Notes under the pieces: generated by a model | What the model was told of the DNA's origin: nothing | Databases searched by the model: none | The model's input: only the letters and a program-made list of their open reading frames with translations | Program-made: the position numbers and the translations under genes | Assembly: GCA_030141605.1 (NCBI GenBank) | Contig: JAQGDQ010000224.1 | Location: 62,001 to 126,000 of the forward strand | DNA length: 64,000 bases | From: Tubiluchus corallicola | Taxonomy: Eukaryota; Priapulida; Priapulimorpha; Priapulimorphida; Tubiluchidae | Direction: 5' to 3' | In this document: piece by piece, positions 36,501-48,500 of the stretch | How the letters are laid out: each line of letters begins with the position of its first letter | How positions within the stretch are numbered: position 1 is the stretch's first letter

Positions 36501-39500
36501 TAATAATTCTTTCACGTAAGTCATTTTTGACAATGCTTCCTTTCAATATTTTAAGGAGTAGACTGTTTTGACCTACAGTTTAAGATTTTGTCCAGTTTTG
36601 CTTTAAAACATTTTAATCTTCTTATGTCCCAATTGAATTTAAAGCTCTGACCACCCAAGCTTGTTACGTTCTTACTAGATGTGGTCAGCACGTTTAGCTC
36701 AAGAAGAGGAAATCATGAGAATCCGAGACGGAACCCTCCCGAGTCATTCGCTGGCAAAGAAACGGAAACTGAGAATAACTACGGCCACTAGCTGTGAAGC
36801 TTTCAACAATTACATGGAAGATATGTATCAGTTTCCTAAGATTGAGGTTTGTGTGTTGTAAATTGTGTGGTGGGACCAGAACTTATAATAACATCAAGGA
36901 TAATTCTCTTAGATGAGATACTGAAGAGATGTCTGCTTGTCTGGACGCATATACATACATTTTTCCTCATTGAGATAAATAGCACGGAGGGCAGTATACA
37001 GTTTTCTAAATGGGCATCCAATCATTTCGTGACTAGATTTGATGTTACATAACTTCAGTTTCCAAGTACATACTGTAACCATTCCCACTTTGCCTCATGT
37101 CTCATTCACTTGGTTCTATTCAAGCTTGTTTGATATGCTAGTGATATGTTAGATTTCATCAGTCGAAAGTTTGCTTAAACTAAATTATGCTATGTTATGT
37201 TATGTTATGTTATGTTATGTTACGTTACGTTACGTTACATTACATTACCTTATGTTATGTTATGTTATGTTATGTTATGTTATGTTATGTTATGTTATGT
37301 TATGTTATGTTATGTTATGTTATGTTATGTTATGTTATGTTATGTTATATTATATTATATTATATTATATTATATTATATTATATTATATTATATTATAT
37401 TATATTATATTATATTATATTATATTATATTATATTGTTATGGGCAACTGATTAGATACTATAGTGTAGGCTCTGTTATCAATTTTACATTTAAAGAACC
37501 TTTTGGGAAGTCTGAAATCAAATACATTTATATCAACTTAACACTAAATTATTTTGTGTAGTTAGACACGCGTGCATGTTACATCTCACAGCTAGACCAA
37601 AGTAGCGGAAAGCGTGATTTGATTTATGGGTTTTTAGCCCTCTTTCCGTTGGATCACTTCCTTTTCGATTAGAAAGTCTGCAGATCAGATCCCAATGCAC
37701 AGCCGAGCTTTGGCGTGCAGATATTTTCTGTAAATTTTATCTTTGGTTTGATGGAACACACCCCATATTGACTATGCTCCCAAGACTTTGACTGATTGGG
37801 TATTGACCAACTTCATCTTCAGTTTTCATCTTCAAACTCTACAATCTGGTAAAGTTAGACTAGTTAATTTTTACTTGATGATCTAAAACTCCTTGTTTCT
37901 CACCACATCCTGATCCGTGTAAATGTAACAATGATTTGTGTTTTATTTTTTATGAGTGAATTTTTTGATGCTGCCACTTTCAAGGCAGACTTTATATGCC
38001 ATTTTTGAATAAGTTAAAGTGTTGTTTTGATAATATTTTTAGATGCCACCAGAACACAAAGACAAGGAAAAGAAGGAGCATAAGCGACAGGAGCCGACGA
38101 TGAAAACAGAAAGATGCACACCTTTGCCAAATTATAGATTCTTTCCTAGAGCATCCCTGGCACAACTTTGTGCTAAAACAGGTAATCAGTTTACCGATTA
38201 CCGTATTAGTTTTTACATTTTGTTGCTAATTTGCATATCGTTTGGTGATATATATTTTATTTATCGTACAGCAAAGTTTTTGAATGAAATGTTTGAAACT
38301 ACTGTGCCAACATGTTCACACTACAATATTCAAAAAATGGCTTGCTTGTTTGAAAGGTGCCGGCTAATAGAAAGGAAATTTTTTGTAGTTTGAACTGGTG
38401 GAAATGTGCTAAGACATCAGTGATCAATTACCTTAGCATGCATTAGTTCAGTTTCTCCGAAAACATTTCTCTTGCAAAATGTAAAACTGTTAATATTTTG
38501 CAAATGTATTACCACAATAATTTTAATTTCTTAGCGGCCCCTACCAACCATTCGTTGCACTTAGTAGTCATTATAAAGTTGAGGCTTCCATAAAATTTTA
38601 TGCTTATCCACTTGAAACACGAATTGCTGCATATATTAAGATTTCTCGTAAATGGTATAAAATATAGAAGTGCTTTTTAACTGACAGTTGAAATCCACTG
38701 TTCGTTTAAGCACAAGAAAACCCTCCGCTTGCATAAAACTTGAAAATTTCTTCTTCAAATTTTATACTACTTACATACTGGCTTTTTGCATGTAGGGCTT
38801 GCATCGGCGGCAACACAGTATAAAAGTTGTAAATTTCAACACCAATGATGACTGTTAGATGTGGCCATTTTAATTGTAGGTCGTTTGAAACAAGTTTAGA
38901 TAACATTCTGTAACGTTTGAAAAAGTATTGCGAGCATTCATAGTGCACACGTCACTAATTAAGTAAAATTTTAAATTACTGTATCTTATCAATGCGATTA
39001 AAAATACGTTTTTTGGCTAGTAAGCGGCGCATTCTGTAGGGTGAGCCAGCGACATGTTACCAATTGGCACAAACATTTTAAATTATTATTTTTGGTTACA
39101 TAGATTCAAGAAGGCAAGCGAAATGCTAAATGATATAGATTTGCATGAAAAGCTTTTCGAATATAGTTAACATTTCCTTTTCTTCGCCTGATTTACACTT
39201 GCGTAGTGACGTCATGTATTGACACCATCAGAACAGTATTGCGGGCGATTTGAAATGAAAACAAACAAAAATTCCTTTTAATGCGAGTACAATGCATGCA
39301 TAAAATTGCTGTAAAGTAGTGTAATTTTTTCTGAAACCTACTTCAGGTACCTCTTTTCTTGTCTTTAAAGGGAGATGAACATCAGTGAATAACTCTTGTC
39401 CTGTGACATTGACATGTAGGTACATTGTAGAACATACAGCAGTAAATGCTTTTGTTTATCATAATGATTTAATGGTGCTCTGCCACCATTTTGTTTGTTT

Positions 39501-42500
39501 GTTTGTTTGCTTAGTCATGTTCCGCTCGCTTGACCATTCTTTGCTGTGTTACATCTGGGAATAATTTATACAGGAAGAAAAATGTGCTGACTGAGCAAAG
39601 TTCTGTCATTGCTTTTCTAGATTGAATTATTTACATAAATTTTGTTTTAAATTCCTATTCCGAATTAAACGATTAGCTGACTGTTTGGTATGTGCATACC
39701 TAACAAGTTAAGTATTGTCGAGCTTGACCAAGGAATGGATGGTGACTGCTGGTTTCAGTACTTTTCAATGTGGTCTAATCTGCCATAATATCGACAGGCA
39801 TTTTCTTCTTTGAAGATGGTTGTAAAAAGACCTGAATGCACTTGAGATACTTGCCAGCCCTTAATAATCGGATAAGTTCTGGTCTCTCCACACAACCATT
39901 TACATTGAGCAGTTTTGCAACTGATTGCCGTATCCCAGCTCACAGAGCAGTATCTGACTTAAAATGTGTGATCGTAATTTTTCTACTGTAGGTAAGTATG
40001 CTACGAATCCTCGTGGTTATGTGGCTAATTCCATCATTGCCGGAGAGCTTTGGTCTTTTCCGCAACAACCGAGCGAGTACACGTCGAGCGAGTACACGCC
40101 AAAACGCTTCTCATTTTCTCCGTATTCATCTTGTTCAGAAGAAGCGTATTCGGTCTACAGTGGCATAAGCGGCGGATCTGTCATAAGCGGGGTAAGTTAC
40201 TGTAGGATTGTCTGATTTATGCATTGTAGCATGAGCAGGCTTAATATAATGACTATGCAATAGAAAAAATGAGGCGTGTTTAATGATGCTGTATCTGTTT
40301 CTTTGTAATCAGTCAACTATTTAGTTTATTATCACTTAGGTTTATAATTACTTATTATAGTCTTCATATCAAGATTGCTGTAAAAGCGATATTATTATTA
40401 TTTTCATTATTATTGTTGTTGTTGTTGTTAACATTATTATTATTGTTATCATTATCATCATCATTTTCATTATTAATATAATAAATTTCGGTTTGTATCT
40501 CAACTTTTTTACATTTCTTACCTTTCAACTTTGATATCAATATTTAATTAATTGTGCATTTGAAACATCACTATAAATTTGCTCATTGCTTTCAAAAGCA
40601 TAACGTTCGGTAAGTTTAAGATCCTGCAAAAACTGTTTTAAACAAAAATTGTGATGAATAATTCTTAGTAGCCTTTCCTGTTTTCACTCAGATTTATTTG
40701 ACATTGTCTTATGAATTTTTCAGCGCAAATGGATTAGATTTTACGTAATAATAATAATGTTCTGAAGCTAAATGTTTCTCGTTGTTAATATCAGCGCAGT
40801 GAACGGTTACTGTTATCATAATACATTCAGCTTATAAAAGTCATGAAACTCTCCAAAATAAACCCACGTAAATGATAATTGTTCTCCTTTAATGTGAGTT
40901 TTAAAAAGTGCAAAAAGATGAAGACTGAAACAAGAAACATTTGCCTTACTGTCTGTTCTGATGTTTACTGTTTACATTTTGATCAATTTACTCCAGTTTC
41001 TAGAAAGAAGTAGGACACCAGCAACTTCTTCACTGGATTTTGATATAGAAGAAGTAAGTATAGATTTATCTGTGACGTATATCTTAATGATCGAAATCCA
41101 AATCGTTTGGTTGAAATCCAAAATTAGTCTCAAGTTAACCATACGTCTTTTCAGCCAAATTTAAAACTTTTTAATAACTGTGAGCACAGTTCAACGATAA
41201 AAATAAGCTTGCAGTTGATAAGATTAGTCACAAGTCTGTAATTAAAAGTTGAGATATTAGCTTACTATGCAGTTGTAAACAGGACTTCCAGTAACACAAA
41301 ATTTAGCGCATATCTTCCATTTGTTTGGATTTAAGTACAAATGTATGTTTAATACTTAGTGGTTTAACATAGTTCATATTTTATCTACGAGAGTCAGAGA
41401 ATTATTTTCCTTTTTTTGCTGCCATGTGTATAAAGAGTTATTCCGGTGCCAGCTTTTATTTAAAGTTTGATGTCTACTGTGTTTATTGTTAAGGTTATAG
41501 CATTTGCTTCCATTGGTAAAACAGGTATTAGGTCATTTTGATGTAACCTTGAAATAACCTAAATCACTAGTTATTGCAGAGATTTAATTTTTTGTCATTA
41601 TCATTTGAGTTTAAACCTGAAATAATACTAACTGATGCCCTGGGGCATTTCTGACAGGAATTACAGATTACCGAAGCGGACAAAGCGAAGTTACGGGAAA
41701 TGGGAATTAAGTCTCCCAGTGATTTACAACGTCCATCTAGTGTAAGTTAATGTCATTAATATGAATAAGCCTTTTGACAGTTTTGCTGTACACACTTGCA
41801 GTCGCTGTAGGCCAAAGGTTAAGTGTACCACAGCAGCACATCTTAACTACAATCATTACATGACATGTGGGAAATGCAAAGTCGTCTTCCTTATCAGTTG
41901 GGTAACATCAGTTGGTTTACATGGACTTTACTTAATTATGTTTTAGTCTGTGCGTAGAACGTTTTACTAGCAGAATCTAGCTTAGGAACAAGAAAAACAT
42001 CAAGTAAGTAAGGTTCTAGCTAGCTGTTAAAACATGGTAAAATTGTAACTCTTACAACAGCATGAGCTGTGAGACTTTGTCAAGTGTACACAAATGCGTC
42101 GCCTGGTACACTTAACCTTTGACCTCCTCACTATCATCATCAATCACTGGAACTGTGAAAATGCTTATTATATTAAAAATGCGCATCTGTGCATATGTAC
42201 ATCATATGATCACTAAAATGTAGCTTAATATTGCTAAAAATGAGCCTGAAAACTTGCATGGTGGATTTTCCTGCCCAGTATAAAAACAATACACTGTATT
42301 CTAAATTCTAAAACAGAGTAAACGGTGTCCTACTCAAAGAGCTTATATAAGCAGCTCTATTTTGTACAAAGGTGGTAATTGAAACGTGTTGTGTTAGTGT
42401 GCATCGATGACACTTACTGAAATACCAAAGCTTTGCTACTTTGAAGGTGTTAGATTCACTTGGTTGTCATGCAAGTTTCTCAGAACCACAAACACTGCTA

Positions 42501-45500
42501 ATTCCACAATGTCTTTCCTGAAAATATAATTCTGAATTTCAACATATTAGTGACGATTTGTGAAATTAGAATACACACTTAATATTAATTGGTTATAAAA
42601 GGCATTAAATATATCAGTTTTTCTTGAAATTTGTGGAAAAAATAATCAGCAAACATTAGCGAGAAGAAAGTTAAACTTTTAACCTGATTTAGCTGCCTTT
42701 ATTTTAGTAACAAAAATATCCACAGTTTCCTGTGTGCAAGTCAATGAATTTGTGATCACCATTGTTAATGCACAGATCAGAGTATTTGTATAAGTGTAAG
42801 TTTTCTTATTTGCCTTAAAAGGCAGCTTGGTGGAGATTTTTCTTTACAACTGAAATAATTCATGTTTATATTGTTATCTCTACTATGAGAAGCAGTTAGA
42901 TAAGCATTTAGGTAAGGTTTGATGATACATACATCATTTGCAGGTTAGAGCTGAAAGTAAGGTGTTTGCCAGAATAAAGGCAAGTCGTAGTTCACTGGAT
43001 GTAGAAGCCCCGCTTGTCCCTATTCGCAGAAGATCTATCAGTGACACGGAATCTTTTATCGAAAAACGAGAAAGAAGACGAAAATCGACCTTGGAAGGGA
43101 GTCTTCTCTTAGCAAGGTCAAAACTTTCGACTGCGCCGCTACTTGAACAAGCAAGCAAAGAAGCAGCGGTGGTGGAAGAAGTTGAATCTGTAGAAAAACC
43201 AACAGATAAACCTGGAAAATTGGCAATGAAGCCAATGGATCTATCAGCAAAGGATGAACTTGTAGTTGACAGGGATAAATTATCAACAACAAAATCACGT
43301 CCTGCTATTCCTAGTTTTCTAGAACATATTGTCAACAAACAGTGGTTTAAAGCTGCCTTTCCTAAAATTGGAACAGAGGTATTTTCTGATAATTTTATTA
43401 CTTACTTCATTATTTTATTTCTTTTCACATTAAATGTTAAACATGAGTACAACATTTCCTTGCAACGGTCGTTTATTTCAATTCTATTTCATTTTTCCGT
43501 TTTATTTTGTCAGTGTAAAAAGTATCCATTTTAACACAATTAATACTGCAAAAGCGTTTCTGATAATTAAATAGTAGATTAAAAACTTAATTAACGACAG
43601 GCGAGCCCAACTATTGACGAAATCACAAATTAACATAATTTTCAACAGCAAAAACAATCCACGAGCGTGTAGAGCATGTTTGCAAAAGGGAAAATTGAAG
43701 TACGGTGCTACAGTAAGATATTCAGTATGTTGTACTAAAACTGTGCAAGTTTTAATATAAAAAATCAAATTTTAAGTTTACGGCTGTGCTCATGCGTGAA
43801 CTATCAAATGTGTGTAGTTCGTCACAAACTAACACATATGAATGAAAGGTACAGCACTGTTTTTGTGCCATGCATTTCCGAAATGCAGGCACTAGTGCCT
43901 GTCTAACTAGCGAATGGCAAAATGCGTATAACAGTGAAGAATTAGAGGAGTGAACGCGAAATTGTGTTTGTGTGCTAATAATTCTTTCACGTAAGTCATT
44001 TTTAAAAAAATGTTATGTTCCTTTCAATATTTTAAAACAAACGTTGTTTGGGACCTACAATTTAAGATTGGGCCTGGCTTTGCTTTGAACATGGGTACGA
44101 CATTTTCTTGCAACAGTTATTTATTTCATTTCTATTTCCTTTTTCAGTTTCACTTTGTCAGTCAGTAAAATTTCATGGAGTGCACACACTGTCACTTTAT
44201 CATGATGAAATCATCTTGGTCGTGGAGCACTGATTTGAATCAATGCTAGTGCATGCAGACAAAAAATGTTGAGATGTCACGACAATCCAACACAAATCAT
44301 AATAGCGTCATAACTAAACACTAAACAAAATTTTTCACAATGCTTTTTCGGTGCCTCGCTGCGCCAAACAATAGCACTGCTTTGCATCGTGATAAAGATA
44401 CAGTAGTATGCACGACAGACTTAGACTGCTAAGAGACTGACAAAGTCTCTTCACAGAGATTTTGTAAAGATCATCAAGTTTTGTAGGTGTGAATGTGGTG
44501 GTGCACTGCTGTTTATAGGTTTTTCATTATACTGGCATCTTTAGTTTAAAGATGAGAGAATAAACCAACACAAATGACAAGTTTGGTTGGCTATATGTTA
44601 ACCCACTATTTTTTGAATAACCGAGAAAACTTGGCAGATGAAAGCAATTGCTTCAGTAGCCAAATATCAAAGTTGGTGATGCCTTACTTCGGCTACAAAG
44701 TTATCGCTGCACCACTTCCTAAAATTAAAATTAATTGAAAGTATTTAAAGCATTATACTGTAAATTATTTATTCCAGAGTCAACCGTACCCCTCAGATGT
44801 ATCCGCGTGTATGAACATGATGCTGAAGGCTCTGACATCTAAATCTCACGAAGAGAGGTTATCATTCGTCATCGATTCAATTCGCCAATTTTATAAAGAA
44901 TTTTCAGATGCACTAAATCCTGAACTAATTACAAGGTGTGGACAAAAATTAATTATTGTTTCATTTTAAACCATGAAATTACACTCGTTCTCCACACTGA
45001 CATGGATTGTGTTTGCCAATCAGCTGGGGTTTTTATCCACGCAGACAGTCATTCTTTTGATGCAGGCTTTGTTGTATGATCTTATCTGCTGCAGTTTTGT
45101 GAACTAACTTTAACTCCTAGGACTGTAAGCGTTTGCTGCATTTTGCAGGGTTTCATGAAAAACTGCTCTCACTAAGCAATGACTGCGATAATTTTTGATA
45201 ATTTTTGTAGGTTTATACTCCTCACACAATGGATTTTCTTGCAAAATTATATATGAAATGCATTTGCTTAGTTTAGATAAATTAAAATTTATTTTTAGTG
45301 GAGAAATTGGAAAAACTTTCGGTAACTGCGGTGTTTGAACTGTAACAAAGTACAGTACCACGTGCATGAAATTGGCTAACACAGAAAAATTTCAACTATC
45401 CAGACACAACACTCTGATGCACTTTTGCCTGAAGTCTTCTCCATTTTTAAGGAGATATTTCTGTCGAAAATGAAATGACCTTATTTGTCTTTGGCTGATC

Positions 45501-48500
45501 AGTTGGTTTTTTCTGGAATAGCAGTAGAACACTGCACAGCTTGGGCTGTAGCAAGCAGGCGGTCAATAAAATATGATCATGCAAGTGTACACCAGACTAA
45601 GCTACTCAGTAAGCTAAGTTGTAATGTCTGAAAAGGCTGTCTCTTATTTAATTTTATCTTATTAAATCACTCATAAATGTTTAAAAAATAGGGCGATTCG
45701 ATAGCCGAGATTCTCCTGAGTAGAACAGTGCCTAAGTTGTAATTATTTAGTTATGTTTTGCTCATACAGTAGCAGAAAATTCATAAGTCTTATAGACGTA
45801 TTTTGAATGGTGCGGTCTTGAAGGAGTAAACATATAGTCAGTCTTTTATAGTCACCTTGTAATGTAGCCACTCCCTCGAAGTCACTTCAAAATGCAGCCA
45901 ATTTCTTAAATTTATAATGTTGCACTCTGCCTGTCCCATTCACAATTGTTTGAACTTGCTTGGATGAATTGCAACCACATCTGGCCTGTTATTTTAACCT
46001 ACACGACAGATGGTAAGATTGTATCCTCAAATTCGTCACTTAGGACTAATTTTTGCAATCCTCTTTCTTTTTAATTTGTGTAGCTACATTATACACACCT
46101 TATTGCTACTTTTCTAGAAGATACTTCTGACTCCGCTCTTCACTGATTCCTAAGCTCTAACCATTTGTTTGATGTACTTGTTTGGCGCTGTATTTAGTCA
46201 TCTTGTGTTACATTACCTGGATGCAGGACAACCACATTTTTCCTAGTACCTGTTATCTGTGGAATTCCTTATTAAAGAATGGTAATTGCTTCCCTGTTGA
46301 CTTCTACTTCACTTGCTTAAAAAACATCAGATAACTCTTATGGCAGATTAGTTGTAAGAATTCTGTTTTTCTGTATCTATATTTTTAGTTTCCTATCTGT
46401 ACTTTGAACATTGAAATTATCTCTGGTCTAAAAATTTTGACCTGGTCATTTTAGATCTAGGGAAACCACAGAGAAAACATGAATAACTGCTTCTCAGCTG
46501 CATTGTGACTTAACGTTAGCAGACGGTGTTACAATAAGCATGAGTTCATGCATTGAATTTTTTAACTTCTTTCACTTGACCATCATGAGGAATAACTGAG
46601 TGGTCATGGGATGTACTTAGTGACGACTGAAATTAAGAAGCACCAGACATGGTCATTAACTGGATGAGTGTCTTCCGGGAAAACTTGGTAGTTTCATCTA
46701 GAATACTGATTTCTGGATATTCACTGCTTTGAGGGTGGATCTATATGTTTATGATCAGATATTAGAAGATTAAACAGGGTTCTTACAGTCAGCGAAAATC
46801 CTTGAAAATACAGACTATCCTGGAAAGTCATGGAAAAGTCAGGGAAATTTATTTTAAAATTAATTGCAAACTGTGTTAAGCTTCATAGTCACTAAGTGCC
46901 AGTCCTGTTTCAACTATTCATCATTAGTTACATTTCATACGCCTATCTGAATACTGGCTAGATTTTGGCTACTTGATATTAGCTTGTAGTCACCCAAAAT
47001 ATGCAAAGGAGATGGTACAGATGAGAGTATTAATGACTGAAAATTGGGGCTTTATATATTTGTCCTGCTATATTCGTGTTGAAATTATTTGTCTTTTATT
47101 GCAGAGCGATACTAAAAGTGCTGCTTCGACTACTGGGCAGCAAAGATGCAGCGGCAAAAGAACTTTTGTTTGTTACTAAAGCACTAGACTGCTGTGTAGA
47201 GTTATATCCACATATTGGTGATACTACACACGTAATGGCTACACTCATAACATCATATGTACTCGGCAGTGAAGCAGTAAGGTAAAGACGTTCAGAATTT
47301 TATTAATTCTAGGAAATGCTGTAATGCAATCAGTGAAATTCACTAATGTAACTTCATGCAGATTCTTAAATAAAATTTGTAGAATCAATTTTTTTAATTG
47401 ATGACATTAGTTTGCTGAGCATTTTCACGCTTAATGACAAATGTTTCTCTTTAGAAAACTAGAACTGTTACTAATGTGTTAGTAAATTTTAAAAAGGCTA
47501 CAAATATCATACACACACACATGCACGCACACCTACCACACACACGCGCACACACACACACACACACACGAATCCTATTACTGTTTCTTGTTCTGTTCAT
47601 GACGTGTATTTTCTTCTAAAAGGGCTTAAAGGGCCTATATGACTGTTTAGGAACATGTGAATTATTATAGGTGCATATTAAAGGAAATGTCAAGCCTTCT
47701 AGAAGGTCAGGCTTATTTCAATGTTTGCGAAAAATGTTCGAAGGATTTAGTAATAAAACTGCAATAAGCACCTCGTGTAATTAGTAAAATCACTTTAAAG
47801 TCGCAATCACTTCATGTTTGGGCGCTTCCATTTTCAATGCCGATTCTTCTTCCAATGACGTCATTGATCCTGAAGAAAAGTAGCACACTGTCCATCTTCA
47901 TCAAAAGTATAATAAGTTATTACAAAAAAACTAGATTGCTAATTTTGTAATATTTTCGCGTAAACATTAGGTAAGCTGAGATTTGTATTAGTTTAAGCAG
48001 CGCGCGCTTATGAAAAGTCACTTTCATCAAGCTTTTGTTTTGCCACATTCGTTATTGCATGCCGATCAACCGTGCACATATTGTCCGGAACGAAGGAATT
48101 AAGTCATTTAAAATACACGACTACTATTGAAAACTTGCTGCTACATGATCATTTACATGGAAATTCTGATCAATTTCCTCTTTGCTGCTAATTCATCATC
48201 TGATCCACAGTTGTCTGATTTTCTCTTTCAGAAATGAAATTACCAAAAGGTGGCATTTATTAGGTGTAAATGATCCGCAACAATGTTTACCCAAAGAGCT
48301 GAAGACTTGGGACATCTCAGAGTTTTCCGGCCCAAAAAGAGTGGTCACCTCACTGAAGCAAGCGCTGAAATGGATGACAAAGTACAGCAAAATTCCATTC
48401 CGTAAAGTCACGTTGACGGGTGATGTTGATGATCTTCACGACATGGCAGCTGTGTCGTGATGATCACTGATTATGCACATCACCTGTTGGCTGTTCTAGC

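Noticed and set aside
37171-37561. Three open frames of Leu-Cys-Tyr-Val-Met repeats
   Set aside because: They come from the 5-bp microsatellite; all three frames are equally open, and it lies inside an intron.
41004-41053. Exon 19 starting at the second acceptor (TTTCTAG)
   Set aside because: It shifts the frame; the acceptor ending at 40996 keeps phase 0 with exon 18 and with exon 20.
42934-43338. 134-residue antisense frame opposite exon 21
   Set aside because: Shadow of the real + strand exon, which fits the splice phase and protein composition.
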